The notes: generated by a model from the sequence alone, not told the origin. 64,000 nucleotides of DNA from Guptibacillus spartinae (GCF_028610625.1 NZ_JAQQWU010000003.1:397490-461489), one strand, 5' to 3'. Shown: positions 41,795 to 50,928, counted from the stretch's first letter. A program made the numbers and translations.

Positions 41795-41800
41795 GCATTT

Positions 41801-41836
41801 AAAAAGGACTCTAACCTTAAATAGTAGAGTCCTTTT
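41801..41836 (+). terminator. Terminator before proB
   Basis: Twelve-bp stem AAAAGGACTCTA / TAGAGTCCTTTT, then T. Confidence 0.88.
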
Positions 41837-41961
41837 TAATATGTGAGCCACATCTAGAACGATTACAGTGGCACAAAGCAATACAATTCTCTTGATTTAT
41901 GTTAAAATTTTAGAAATTTCATCACCATTTATGAACGTGGTTATATAAGGAGAGAGAGCGT

Positions 41962-43062
41962 ATGGGGAAGAAGCGGATTGTAGTGAAAATTGGGAGTAGC
42001 TCACTGACAAATGGGCGCGGTGAGATCGATTTAAATAAGCTATTAGAGCACGTGGATGCCCTTACGCTACTTAGACAAGAAGGCCATGAGGTGGTTCTCG
42101 TATCGTCAGGCGCCGTCGCAGCGGGATTTAAACAGTTAGGGTATCCCACAAGACCAGTTACATTAAAGGGAAAGCAGGCTGCAGCTGCTTTAGGACAAAG
42201 TTTACTAATCAAATCTTATATTGAAGAATTTAATCAGCGAAACATCTTCGTGGCACAAGTGCTATTAACTCGGCCAGACTTCTCGAATCAAGAACGATAT
42301 AAAAATGCGTTCGATACGCTGTCTGAATTACTATCACGAGGTGTGATGCCGATTATTAATGAAAATGATACGGTCTCGACAGAGGAGCTAAAGTTTGGTG
42401 ATAACGATATGCTCTCAGCCCTTGTGAGCGGGTTAATCCATGCGAATGAGTTAATCATCTTAACAGATGTGAACGGTATTTACGATTCTAATCCTACTAC
42501 CAACCCGGATGCCATTAAATATCATTCGCTCACAGAGATAAGTGAAAGAATGATTGTACAAGCAGGTGGAGCTGGTTCTAATGTAGGAACGGGTGGAATG
42601 AAGTCAAAGCTGATTGCAGCCCAAACAGCGTTAAACTTAGGCGTGCGAATTTTTATAGGTCATGAAACGGGCAAAGAAAAATTACTTCGTATACTTTCTG
42701 GTAGAGGAGACGGGACGTATCTTTATCGGGAAAAACCATCCTCTTTTTCAATTAAAAAGCAATGGATTGCCATGCATTCAGACATATCTGGTCAACTTTT
42801 TATTGATGAAGGGGCAGAAGAGGCTATTGTACGAAAAGGAAAGAGTTTACTTTATAGTGGAATCAATCTTGTTGTCGGAACTTTTGGTGTTGGAGATGTG
42901 GTCGAAGTACTAGGAAAGAACGGGAAACTAGGAAAAGGGCAGGTGAGATATTCATCTGCTTTCTTGGAAAATGTTATTAAAGATGACCAAGAAGGGTGTA
43001 ATCCTGATTGCGAACCAATTGTTGAAGTGATTCATCGGGATCAATGGGTAGGAATGAGATAA
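41962..43062 (+). CDS. proB: Glutamate 5-kinase
   Basis: A 366-aa enzyme that phosphorylates glutamate in the first step of proline synthesis. The amino-acid kinase domain has KIGSSSLTNGRGEIDL, VSSGAVAAGFKQLG, INENDTVSTEELKFGDNDMLSALVS, LTDVNGIYDSNP and GTGGMKSKLIAA. A C-terminal PUA domain (about 275-360) completes the normal length. AAGGAGAGAGAGCG precedes ATG 41962. The usual partner proA is absent here, as in some Bacillus osmostress-type proline loci. No T-box was seen upstream. Confidence 0.95.
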   Translation: MGKKRIVVKIGSSSLTNGRGEIDLNKLLEHVDALTLLRQEGHEVVLVSSGAVAAGFKQLGYPTRPVTLKGKQAAAALGQSLLIKSYIEEFNQRNIFVAQVLLTRPDFSNQERYKNAFDTLSELLSRGVMPIINENDTVSTEELKFGDNDMLSALVSGLIHANELIILTDVNGIYDSNPTTNPDAIKYHSLTEISERMIVQAGGAGSNVGTGGMKSKLIAAQTALNLGVRIFIGHETGKEKLLRILSGRGDGTYLYREKPSSFSIKKQWIAMHSDISGQLFIDEGAEEAIVRKGKSLLYSGINLVVGTFGVGDVVEVLGKNGKLGKGQVRYSSAFLENVIKDDQEGCNPDCEPIVEVIHRDQWVGMR

Positions 43063-43099
43063 CAAAAGTTCCATTCCAAATGGAATGGAACTTTTGTTA
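43063..43099. terminator. Bidirectional terminator between proB and the MerR gene
   Basis: Fifteen-bp stem CAAAAGTTCCATTCC / GGAATGGAACTTTTG between convergent genes. Confidence 0.92.
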
Positions 43100-43465
43100 T
43101 TTCATCAAAGATTTTTTCATTATTTCTTTATAGGTTGAAATCTTCTTTGTTAGCATTTCGTCCGTTGCAAGCAGTGTCTCAATTTGATCACGAATAAACT
43201 GCTGATGCTCTTCAAGAAGTCTTAACCGCTCGTTCGCCGTGTGTTCTCCTTCAAGAAATAAATGCGTATATTCTTTGATTTGAGAGACCGGCATTTGGGT
43301 TTCTCTTAATTTTTTTACGAAGTGTAACCACTTCAAATGTTGTTCGTCAAATTCTCTTATACCATGAGCGTTACGAACGGGAGAAATAATCCCTTCCTTT
43401 TCGTAATAACGAAGGGTATGGGCGCTAATATCTACTTTTTCGGCAACTTCACTTATTGAGTACAT
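43097..43465 (-). CDS. MerR-family transcriptional regulator
   Basis: A 122-aa regulator: YSISEVAEKVDISAHTLRYYEKEGIISPVRNAHGIREFDEQHLKWLHFVKKLRETQMPVSQIKEYTHLFLEGEHT, then a coiled-coil helix. There are no cysteines, so it is not a metal or thiol sensor of the AdhR type; it is likely an effector or drug sensor. It is divergent from the SDR gene at 43564, and the shared gap contains a 19-bp-spacer promoter with a central dyad, the classic MerR target. GAGGTGATCGG precedes the ATG. Confidence 0.9.
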   Translation of the reverse strand: MYSISEVAEKVDISAHTLRYYEKEGIISPVRNAHGIREFDEQHLKWLHFVKKLRETQMPVSQIKEYTHLFLEGEHTANERLRLLEEHQQFIRDQIETLLATDEMLTKKISTYKEIMKKSLMK

Positions 43466-43496
43466 CCGATCACCTCAAAAATTTATTTATTATCGT

Positions 43497-43527
43497 TTGA
43501 CTTAGAGTGCACTCAAACGTCTACAAT
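43497..43527 (+). promoter_or_regulatory. MerR-type promoter with 19-bp spacer
   Basis: TTGACT (43497-43502) and TACAAT (43522-43527) are separated by 19 bp. The dyad GAGTGCACTC (43505-43514) sits in the spacer. This over-long spacer with a central palindrome is diagnostic of MerR-activated promoters. It drives the SDR gene. Confidence 0.82.
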
Positions 43528-43563
43528 AAGATTGTATCATAATGAATAAGTGGAGGGATTAAC

Positions 43564-44322
43564 ATGAAGTACACTGTTATTACAGGAGCAAGTTCTGGGA
43601 TTGGATATGAAGCAGCGCTCGCATTTGCAGCCCGCGGAAAGAACCTTGTGATTGCCGCGCGTCGAACTCAGAAATTGGAAGAGCTGAAAAGCGAAGTACA
43701 GAAGATTAATTCTGATCTTGATGTGATTATTCGTGAAGCGGATCTATCACTTAACGAAAACGTCTATGCTTTCTATGAAAGTCTTGAAAATATTGAAATT
43801 GAAACATTTATCAACAATGCTGGCTTCGGTAATTTCGATCCTGTCGGCAAACAGAAGCTTCCTAAAATTGAAACGATGCTTCGTTTGAATAATGAAGCAC
43901 TAACGATTCTTTCATCCTTGTTTGTTCGCGATTATGCAAATGTCGAAGGAACGCAGTTAATTAACGTTTCCTCTGGAGGTGGCTATACGATCGTAGCTGA
44001 TGCCGTGACGTATTGTGCAACGAAATTCTTTGTGAGTGCCTTTACTGAAGGACTTGCTCAGGAGCTACAAGGACAGGGTGCGAAAATGCAGGCGAAAGTA
44101 TTGGCACCAGCAGCAACAGAAACCGAATTTGCGAACCGTTCAATGGACGTCGATCACTTTGAATATGAAGGAACAGTACCGCAGTACCACACAGCGAAGG
44201 AAATGGCAGACTTCATGCTAGATCTTTACGATAGCAATCAAGTCGTTGGGATCGTTGATGGCAACACATACGAGTTTCAATTAAAAAATCCAATTTATCC
44301 GTATGTCGCCCGTAACCGCTAA
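43564..44322 (+). CDS. SDR-family NAD(P)-dependent oxidoreductase
   Basis: A 252-aa short-chain dehydrogenase: VITGASSGIGYEAALAFAARGKNLVIAARR (cofactor loop), NNAGFGNF, NVSSGGGYTIVADAVTYCATKFFVSAFTEGLAQEL (Ser and YCATK as the Tyr-x-x-x-Lys pair). It resembles YueD/DltE-type reductases. It is probably induced by the divergent MerR regulator through the 19-bp-spacer promoter. GTGGAGGGATTAAC precedes the ATG. Substrate unknown. Confidence 0.9.
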   Translation: MKYTVITGASSGIGYEAALAFAARGKNLVIAARRTQKLEELKSEVQKINSDLDVIIREADLSLNENVYAFYESLENIEIETFINNAGFGNFDPVGKQKLPKIETMLRLNNEALTILSSLFVRDYANVEGTQLINVSSGGGYTIVADAVTYCATKFFVSAFTEGLAQELQGQGAKMQAKVLAPAATETEFANRSMDVDHFEYEGTVPQYHTAKEMADFMLDLYDSNQVVGIVDGNTYEFQLKNPIYPYVARNR

Positions 44323-44330
44323 AGATATGA

Positions 44331-44366
44331 AAATCCTCCTGTCGTCGTGACAGGAGGATTTTTTTC
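44331..44366. terminator. Bidirectional terminator between SDR and P1 peptidase genes
   Basis: Thirteen-bp stem AAATCCTCCTGTC / GACAGGAGGATTT with T run; A run on the other side serves the convergent gene. Confidence 0.9.
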
Positions 44367-45426
44367 ATGTAAGCTTCATACTGAATTTCTGAAGTGAATC
44401 CATTAGCGTCGGTCTCTCATTCTCATCCCGGCCAATCACGTGAGTCGCTGTTACTAACGAATTAAGCACCGCTTCTTCTGTCGCTTCACCAACGGCACGA
44501 AAAGCGGTATCAATTTCTTCCTCATGAATGGTTTCGAGTTTTTGAGTTTGCGGTTGATACTGATGGGCAACTTTGTTCGCGGTGGAAAAGCCAATGATAA
44601 TCTCGCCACTTCCAGTTGTGATAATCGATCCTGTTCTAGCTAATCCTGTAGATGTTCGTTTAATAATGCGATGAAGCTGACGCTCTGAAACGGGGAGATC
44701 TGTAGCAATGATTACCATAACCGATCCTTTATCTTTTTCTTCCCAAGAATGAAGAAGAGCTTCTTTTAAATTCTTACCGACTTTTTTTCCATTTATATGT
44801 AGGTCTCGAAGGATACCAAAGTTGGTCACAACCAGGACACCGATGGTATAGGTTCCATGCTGGAGTTTTACTTTTCTCGAAGCCGTCCCAATCCCGCCTT
44901 TTAACGAATAGCAAAGCATTCCCCTACCAGCCCCAACGGAACCTTCTTCAAAACTAGTCGAAGCATTTGCGATCGCTTCATGAACATGATGCTTTTGGAC
45001 GTGTTGTCCTCGGATATCATTTAAAAACATGTCGTTGCATTCACCAATAACAGGATTTACGGTTCCAGTTGTATCGCCAATTTCATGATTTTGTTCTAGC
45101 ATATATTCAAACACGGCATCAGCAGCCGTTCCGATACTTAACGTATTCGTTAAAATAATTGGTGTTTCAAGCGTACCAAGCTCATTCAGCTGAATCGTCC
45201 CCATTGTTTTACCAAACCCATTAAGCACATAGCTCGATGCAATGACTTTCTGTTGAAACAGATTTCCTTGATGGGGAAGGATGGCTGTTACGCCAGTTTG
45301 TACCTTGCCATCATGTATTGTTGTATGGCCAACAGTAACTCCCTCAACGTCAGTAATAGCATTTCTTTCGCCAGGCTTCATTTCTCCTATTATGACTCCG
45401 AAATCTCGTAATCGTTTCTGACGCAA
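44365..45426 (-). CDS. P1-family peptidase (DmpA/BapA-type aminopeptidase)
   Basis: A 353-aa Ntn-like self-processing peptidase: RLRDFGVIIGEMKPGERNAITDVEGVTVGHTTI start, GTIQLNELGTLETPIILTNTLSIGTAADAV, the pre-cleavage region EGSVGAGRGMLCYSLKGGIGTASRKV and IIATDLPVSERQLHRIIKR. Family members cleave N-terminal D- or beta-amino acids after autoproteolysis into two chains. TTG 45424-45426 has AAGGGGAG about 8 nt upstream; the GTG three codons earlier is too close to it. Confidence 0.9.
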   Translation of the reverse strand: MRQKRLRDFGVIIGEMKPGERNAITDVEGVTVGHTTIHDGKVQTGVTAILPHQGNLFQQKVIASSYVLNGFGKTMGTIQLNELGTLETPIILTNTLSIGTAADAVFEYMLEQNHEIGDTTGTVNPVIGECNDMFLNDIRGQHVQKHHVHEAIANASTSFEEGSVGAGRGMLCYSLKGGIGTASRKVKLQHGTYTIGVLVVTNFGILRDLHINGKKVGKNLKEALLHSWEEKDKGSVMVIIATDLPVSERQLHRIIKRTSTGLARTGSIITTGSGEIIIGFSTANKVAHQYQPQTQKLETIHEEEIDTAFRAVGEATEEAVLNSLVTATHVIGRDENERPTLMDSLQKFSMKLT

Positions 45427-45572
45427 AAATATCACTCCCCTTTTCTAATAGTTTACTATTATTTCTAGTTGATCCAAGTCCCTAAAACAAATGTTAACTG
45501 AAAATATGATATAATTAACGAGACGTATAGAGAATATGTGAACAGATAACTAGTAGAAAAGAGTGAAACAAA

Positions 45573-46295
45573 ATGGGTCGTAAATGGAATAACATTAAGG
45601 AAAAGAAAGCATCCAAGGATGCGAATACAAGTCGAATTTATGCCAAATTTGGTCGTGAAATTTATGTAGCCGCAAAGCAAGGGGAACCGGATCCAGTAGC
45701 AAACCAGGCGCTGCGCTTAGTTCTTGAACGTGCGAAAACGTATAACGTACCAAAAGCCATCATTGACCGTGCGATTGAGAAAGCGAAGGGTGGAGCGGAT
45801 GAGAATTACGACACGCTTCGTTACGAAGGATTTGGTCCAAGCGGATCCATGGTGATTGTTGATACGTTAACAAACAACGTGAACCGTACTGCATCAGATG
45901 TTCGATCTACTTTTGGAAAAAATGGCGGAAACATGGGTGTAAACGGTTCTGTTGCTTACATGTTTGATGCAACAGCCGTATTCGGAATTGAGGGCAAATC
46001 TGCTGACGAAGTACTTGAACTGTTAATGGAAGCAGACCTTGATGTTCGTGACATTATGGAAGAAGATGATGTCGTAATCGTTTACGCAGAACCAGATCAG
46101 TTTCACGCGGTACAGGAAGCATTCAAGAATGCAGGCATTACTGACTTTACCGTAGCAGAGCTTACGATGCTTGCCCAAAATGACGTAGAACTTTCAGGAG
46201 AAGATCAGGAGCAGTTCTTAAAAATGATCGATGCGCTTGAAGAATTGGAAGATGTACAGCAGGTCTACCATAATGTAGATCTTGGTGAAGAATAA
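45573..46295 (+). CDS. yeeN: YebC/PmpR-family protein (YeeN-like)
   Basis: A 240-aa TACO1/YebC protein: [60 protein letters not shown] and [13 protein letters not shown]. It is nearly the same as B. subtilis YeeN in layout. Family members were annotated as transcription regulators, but recent work on TACO1/YebC ties them to translation of difficult (for example proline-rich) sequences. The ATG is preceded by a weak GAAAAGAGTGAAACAAA. It is monocistronic with a strong terminator. Confidence 0.94.
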   Translation: MGRKWNNIKEKKASKDANTSRIYAKFGREIYVAAKQGEPDPVANQALRLVLERAKTYNVPKAIIDRAIEKAKGGADENYDTLRYEGFGPSGSMVIVDTLTNNVNRTASDVRSTFGKNGGNMGVNGSVAYMFDATAVFGIEGKSADEVLELLMEADLDVRDIMEEDDVVIVYAEPDQFHAVQEAFKNAGITDFTVAELTMLAQNDVELSGEDQEQFLKMIDALEELEDVQQVYHNVDLGEE

Positions 46296-46301
46296 AAAGA
46301 C

Positions 46302-46338
46302 AAAAGGGGGCTTCCGGAAACCGGATGCCCCCTTTTTA
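46302..46338 (+). terminator. Terminator after yeeN
   Basis: Interrupted stem AAAAGGGGGC...CCGG / CCGG...GCCCCCTTTT with T run. Confidence 0.9.
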
Positions 46339-46356
46339 GAATGGAACAAAATTCAC

Positions 46357-46653
46357 TTATGAAAAATGTTCTTTTTTTCTTCTTTTCTTTTTATAGGCAA
46401 GAAGCGTTGTCTTTAGTGATGCATAGTTTCCAATCGCCGCGTATCCGTAAAAATATCCCATAAACAAGCCAGCAACAAGGTGATGACGATGACTATAAAA
46501 GACGGATATGAGAAGTCCTAAGATAATTGCAAGCGTAGGAACAAAAGTACGAGGGATTGGCGTGAAAATCTTGATGAGCTGTGTGAGGATCATGACTAAA
46601 GGGATCGCAAGAACAGCGTCCCAAAAGTTTGTATGGACAACAGGGAATGTCAT
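46357..46653 (-). CDS. Small multi-pass membrane protein, unknown family
   Basis: A 98-aa protein with three predicted helices (about 11-30, 36-54, 59-77) and a basic tail (YKKKRRKKEHFS). GGAAAGGAATTTATTC precedes the ATG on the minus strand. I do not recognise the family. It converges on yeeN and is followed upstream by a 380-bp AT-rich gap. Confidence 0.75.
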   Translation of the reverse strand: MTFPVVHTNFWDAVLAIPLVMILTQLIKIFTPIPRTFVPTLAIILGLLISVFYSHRHHLVAGLFMGYFYGYAAIGNYASLKTTLLAYKKKRRKKEHFS

Positions 46654-47032
46654 GAATAAATTCCTTTCCAGTTTAAGGGTTTGATCCTAGTATTTGCTTT
46701 TATGAATTTCTTAAACGGGTAGGCTTGAGGAAATTCATATTAGGATTGATAAGTCCAGTTAGCTTATGGAATATTATGTTAATATTAATGGTGAAGGTTA
46801 ATACAGGACTTGTTCAATTAAAGGGCAGTTTAATGGAAGACTTGAATTCAAGATAAGCGTTATACTTACGTGTGAATAATTTCTCGTAACCGTTAAGTAG
46901 AAATCCATATTTTATACATCTAAATAAACCACTTTATTATAGAATGAAACTTTTTTAATTGTCAGACGTATACAATATATAGGAATATTTAACTGCTAAA
47001 TTCAAAGTTGAGTGGTTTTAAGGTGGTGGGAA
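46654..47032. other. AT-rich intergenic gap before the fused permease gene
   Basis: No coding frame with a ribosome binding site was seen. A TACAAT at 46974-46979 may be a -10 for the permease gene, but its -35 is poor. Base composition becomes more AT-rich from here onward, which marks the start of the accessory region. Confidence 0.4.
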
Positions 47033-49036
47033 ATGAAGTTATTTGAAGTGTTCTACAAGTACATAGTAGGCATTGTAGGGATCATATTTATTAGTTGTAT
47101 GACTGTTTTTTTTACAGATGGATTTGAACTGAATATAAGTCTCTACGTTTATAATCTATGGGACGTCATCCTTTCAATCATTACTCCTTCTAATTGGCAC
47201 TTTCAACAATATGTCGGTCACCAATTAGTAGAGAAGCCGTTGTTTTCCTATATATTCGACAACTACCTTTATTCCATGACGATTCTTTTTGCTGCATTAG
47301 TGATTGCTATTGTTCTTGGAATGATGTGTGCCCTATCAACTTTTGGTTTCCCTCATAAGATGAAACATGCCATTCATACTGTGTTAAATGGTTTGGAAGC
47401 GTTACCTGACATTCTTTTTATTTTTTTACTGCAAATGCTTGTAGTCTGGATTTATAAGACTTTTGATATTTTACTGTTTGAATTTGCTTATCTAGGTGAG
47501 AAAATCTATTTGTCTCCCATTTTATCTTTATGTATCTTACCGACAGTCTTATTTTATCGGGCATTTTTGCTTTTGTTAGAGGAAGAATGGAAGAAAGATT
47601 ATGTTCAGTACGTAAGAAGTAAAGGGTTTAGTCGAATGCATGTTTTGATATGGCACTGCTTAAGGAATATTAAAATAAGTCTGGTGATTCAATCGAAGCC
47701 AATCGTGTGGATCACACTATCCAGCTTGTTGGTTATAGAGTATTTACATAACTTCTATGGTATCGTTCGATTAATCTTTTTTGATACTCGACCGTTTATC
47801 ATAGCGATTACTCTCATTCTAATTTTTACACCATTTTATATCATTTATAGTGTTCTAGAATGGATTTTCAATGTGAAACAAGCTGAGGAGTTTAATGATT
47901 CAAGAGTTTCCATGAGTGGTATGAAACTATTCTCCACGAATTCTAAAAGCCTAGCCAATCGTGGTATACATATTTTTTCATTAATAAACAAAATGGGACG
48001 TTTTTTTGTATCTCTGTGTAAAAAGCCTAAGTTTGTAATAGCACTGATCTATCTGTTAGGGATCACAATCACAAGCTTTATGTATAGCTATATTGCAGAA
48101 GTTCCAGTGAGTACCATTGGAATAATCCAAGGTGAACAAGGGACTTATCATGACCCGCCTCATCCGCCGGGTGACGGAGTATTACTGTTAGGGTCAGATA
48201 CGCATGGTCATCCTATTTTAAGTAAGTTAATCGTTGGTGCGAAGTACACCATTCTTCTTACTGCATTGATTGCGTTTTTACGAATTTTTATTGGGTACGC
48301 GCTCTCAATACCTTATCTTTTTTGGTTAGGAAATCGATCTAAAAAAGTTATTAATAACATTGCTGATGGGATGCAATTCCTCCCTCTTTCTCTCATTGCG
48401 TATATTTTGTTAGTAAATGTTTTGATTTTTGATGAAGACCAAAGACTTTTTGCTGAATCTGTTATGACGTCTAATATCATATTGGAAGTTAGCATTCTCG
48501 TTTTATTTGCTATCCCTGTTGTATTAAATACAATTGGTCGTGAAGCTGAAGAAATCTTGAGAAGAGACTTTGCACAAGCAGCCATTTTATTAGGCGGAAG
48601 TAAAAGTAGACTCTTATTTCAACATATAACAGTTCATCTCTTTCCGAAGCTAGTCCACCTTTTTGGACAACAAATGATTCAAGCACTTCAAGTTCTAATG
48701 CATTTAAGTGTGTTTAGAATACTTTTAGGAGGAGGGGTAAGGAGTGGCGGTGTGGCTTCACAGTCATTAACTTACGAATGGACTGGAATGTTTGAAACCA
48801 TGCGTATGGGTATCATGACTGAGCGATATTGGCTGATTGTACCGGTTCTTGTTTTATATGTTCTTCTCATTTTTTCGATACAAGCAGTTGTAAAGAGCAT
48901 CATAGACATTCAACAGCAGAAGATTGGGATTTATTCAGGTAAGAAGAAAACAAAACAAGTGGATAATGAAGGCGAGAGAAGGGCTTCTGGGAGTAGTGAA
49001 CTAAACAAAGAGTCGTTTGTTTTTATGAATAATTAA
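47033..49036 (+). CDS. Fused two-domain peptide/nickel-type ABC permease (OppB-OppC fusion)
   Basis: A 667-aa protein. The N-terminal half (about 1-290) has an OppB-like layout with the EAA-type loop DYVQYVRSKGFSRMHVLIWHCLRN. The C-terminal half (about 335-640) is OppC-like, with a periplasmic insert (GTYHDPPHPPGDGVLLLGSDTHGHPILSKLIVGA) and a second loop DFAQAAILLGGSKSRLLFQHI. In oligopeptide transporters these are two separate proteins. No binding protein or ATPase gene is adjacent. AAGGTGGTGGG sets ATG 47033. It is followed by the first copy of the repeat family of the accessory region. Confidence 0.85.
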   Translation: MKLFEVFYKYIVGIVGIIFISCMTVFFTDGFELNISLYVYNLWDVILSIITPSNWHFQQYVGHQLVEKPLFSYIFDNYLYSMTILFAALVIAIVLGMMCALSTFGFPHKMKHAIHTVLNGLEALPDILFIFLLQMLVVWIYKTFDILLFEFAYLGEKIYLSPILSLCILPTVLFYRAFLLLLEEEWKKDYVQYVRSKGFSRMHVLIWHCLRNIKISLVIQSKPIVWITLSSLLVIEYLHNFYGIVRLIFFDTRPFIIAITLILIFTPFYIIYSVLEWIFNVKQAEEFNDSRVSMSGMKLFSTNSKSLANRGIHIFSLINKMGRFFVSLCKKPKFVIALIYLLGITITSFMYSYIAEVPVSTIGIIQGEQGTYHDPPHPPGDGVLLLGSDTHGHPILSKLIVGAKYTILLTALIAFLRIFIGYALSIPYLFWLGNRSKKVINNIADGMQFLPLSLIAYILLVNVLIFDEDQRLFAESVMTSNIILEVSILVLFAIPVVLNTIGREAEEILRRDFAQAAILLGGSKSRLLFQHITVHLFPKLVHLFGQQMIQALQVLMHLSVFRILLGGGVRSGGVASQSLTYEWTGMFETMRMGIMTERYWLIVPVLVLYVLLIFSIQAVVKSIIDIQQQKIGIYSGKKKTKQVDNEGERRASGSSELNKESFVFMNN

Positions 49037-49102
49037 TTTTAATTGATATTAAACAAACGGGTGCCTTTAATTAAGAAACATCTCGATATCGAGTCTTCTG
49101 TT

Positions 49103-49250
49103 ATCTCGGAGCGATTCTGCAATAACATAATGCGTATAAGTGATTGAATGTTCTTCATCAATTAGGTGTAATTTCTGATTAAGGAATTACACCTTTTTCT
49201 TTCAAAAAATAGTTGAGTAACTGGTTAGGTTTTGAAATAATTGGAATTGA
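49103..49250 (+). repeat. Cassette repeat R1 (long form)
   Basis: Core ATCTCGGAGC at 49103-49112, then a gene-specific terminator hairpin (49164-49198) in place of the family hairpin, and the distal block TTTTGAAATAATTGGAATTGA at 49230-49250. It separates the permease gene from the GNAT gene. Confidence 0.8.
49164..49198 (+). terminator. Terminator within R1
   Basis: Ten-bp stem AGGTGTAATT / AATTACACCT, then T4. Confidence 0.85.
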
Positions 49251-49310
49251 TCGAAAAATAGAGTTTTGTAGAAATATAGTCATATATCCTGTTTATTAGG
49301 AGGTAATAGA

Positions 49311-49781
49311 ATGTATGAAACAAGATGGAATACTAAAAAAGAAATTCCTATTATGGCTGACTTTTGGTACAAAATGGCCTGTGAAATGGGAGATATAGAT
49401 GGCATTCCAAAGCCAGATGTACAGAGGCTTGAGGAAGTTAAGAGCTTATTTCTAAAAGAATTTGAATTAGGTAATTTAGTATTCAGAGTTGCCATCGATA
49501 GCGATGATAATATTGTTGCTTGTTCAGGAGGATTGATTAGGACAGAGTATTCATATCCGCTTGCAGAAGAACAGAGCCTTTTTGGTTGGGTGATAGCAGT
49601 ATATACGAAAGAAAATCATCGGAATAATGGGCTAGCTTATAAATTAGTCGATGAAACTTGTGGATGGCTTAAAAAAAATGGGGCAATCCGAGCAAGGTTA
49701 TGGACAAGTTCCACTGGAAGAAAGGTTTATGGAAATCTAGGGTTTAAAGATATGATGGATATGTCAAAGCCACTTACTTAA
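49311..49781 (+). CDS. GNAT-family N-acetyltransferase
   Basis: A 156-aa GNAT protein: acetyl-CoA loop in YTKENHRNNGLAYKLVDETC (R/Q-x-x-G-x-A type), strand FGWVIAVYT, and the closing GRKVYGNLGFKDMMDMSK. The acceptor is unknown. AGGAGGTAATAGA precedes the ATG. It starts 60 nt after the distal block of R1 and is followed by the HAD gene in the same cassette. Confidence 0.88.
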   Translation: MYETRWNTKKEIPIMADFWYKMACEMGDIDGIPKPDVQRLEEVKSLFLKEFELGNLVFRVAIDSDDNIVACSGGLIRTEYSYPLAEEQSLFGWVIAVYTKENHRNNGLAYKLVDETCGWLKKNGAIRARLWTSSTGRKVYGNLGFKDMMDMSKPLT

Positions 49782-49831
49782 ATACCATCATCAATATACA
49801 AAATGACAATAACTAATATGGGAGGAAAAAA

Positions 49832-50392
49832 TTGATACATATAGGCTTAGACTTTGATGACACTCTCATTGATATGAGGAAATCAATTGTTAGGTTGTTA
49901 AATGCATTGCATCAAAAAGATCTGATTTATGAAGATATTAAAGAATATGGAGTTTCGGATTTATATGGCTATACATTTGATGAATTCATAGAGTTTTTTT
50001 CAAATAACCAAGCTGAACTTCATATTGAAAAGCCTTATCAATATGTAAAAGAAGTTTTAAATAATGCGGCTCAGGAGGCAAAGTTCACAATAATTACAGG
50101 ACGCCCAAACGACTGGATAGAAGCTGCTTTACGTTGGACTGAAGTGAACCAGTTACCAGTAAAAGAGGTAGTATGTGCTTCACAATATCGAAATGGCAAA
50201 GTGGAGTGTGCTGATCTGAGAGATATTACACTATTTATTGAGGACCACCCTGATCACGCAATGAACCTAGCAGATAATGGAATTGAGGTCTTGTTACTCG
50301 ACAAACCATACAATCAAAATTGTCTCCACAATAAGATTAGAAGAGTTAAAGATTCGGAGGAAATAGGTGGGATTTTAGAGTACCGTTTTTAA
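49832..50392 (+). CDS. HAD-superfamily 5'-nucleotidase-like phosphatase
   Basis: A 186-aa HAD phosphatase: nucleophile motif GLDFDDTLIDM (D-x-D-D-T), motif II FTIITGRPNDW and motif IV LFIEDHPDHAMNLA. It resembles the 5'(3')-deoxyribonucleotidase/NT5C group. Start is TTG 49832 behind GGGAGGAAAAAA. It shares a cassette with the GNAT gene upstream and is followed by repeat R2. Confidence 0.85.
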   Translation: MIHIGLDFDDTLIDMRKSIVRLLNALHQKDLIYEDIKEYGVSDLYGYTFDEFIEFFSNNQAELHIEKPYQYVKEVLNNAAQEAKFTIITGRPNDWIEAALRWTEVNQLPVKEVVCASQYRNGKVECADLRDITLFIEDHPDHAMNLADNGIEVLLLDKPYNQNCLHNKIRRVKDSEEIGGILEYRF

Positions 50393-50418
50393 TAGTTGAT
50401 TAAAAAAGTTATTCCGTT

Positions 50419-50505
50419 ATCTCGGAGCATATCTCGAAATAGATATGTTCTTTTATTGTATAAGAGATGGATTTTTCAGAAATATTTTGAAATAATTGGT
50501 ATTGG
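50419..50505 (+). repeat. Cassette repeat R2 (full form)
   Basis: Core ATCTCGGAGC (50419-50428), overlapping hairpin GAGCATATCT / AGATATGTTC with T run, and distal block TTTTGAAATAATTGGTATTGG (50485-50505). Core to distal GAAATAATTGG spacing is 70 nt. It lies 27 nt after the HAD gene stop and 27 nt before the next gene. Confidence 0.88.
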
Positions 50506-50532
50506 AAAAATGAATAAATGGAGGGATATATT

Positions 50533-50928
50533 TTGAAAGTTGAATTTACAGGTCATGAATTAAACCCAGGACACGACATGAAGAAATTATCGATAATGAC
50601 GGCACAATGCCTAGTAGAGGACATGCAAGATGGAGTGGAGGAGCAGAGAAAGATTCAAATCACTACATCAAATTCCTTAATCATTGCAGATAAACTAAAT
50701 ACCGCAGAGCCAAATGAGAGCAAGATGACTTTACTTGATAAGGCGCTATTGAAATCTGAGGATACTATGTTCCCTCTAATAAATGAAGGAAGCGTGACAA
50801 ACTTTAACGGGATGCTCGTTTTGAGTAATGTAAAGATTGTTCCATTTGCTAACCCTGACAATGTCATTGAGTATGATAGTTATGCTCTTTATACTGATCA
50901 TATTATGGGGTTCGGTCTAACAGAGTAG
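50533..50928 (+). CDS. Hypothetical soluble protein (131 aa)
   Basis: TTG 50533 has GGAGGG 7 nt upstream; an in-frame ATG at 50518 includes that site. The protein (MKVEFTGHELNPGHDMKKLS...) has no signal peptide or membrane segment and a beta-rich look. I do not recognise the family. It is the only gene between repeats R2 and R3. Confidence 0.75.
   Translation: MKVEFTGHELNPGHDMKKLSIMTAQCLVEDMQDGVEEQRKIQITTSNSLIIADKLNTAEPNESKMTLLDKALLKSEDTMFPLINEGSVTNFNGMLVLSNVKIVPFANPDNVIEYDSYALYTDHIMGFGLTE

Noticed and set aside
41837..41961. T-box leader upstream of proB
   Set aside because: The gap is only about 125 bp and lacks the T-box sequence and a terminator hairpin near the start.
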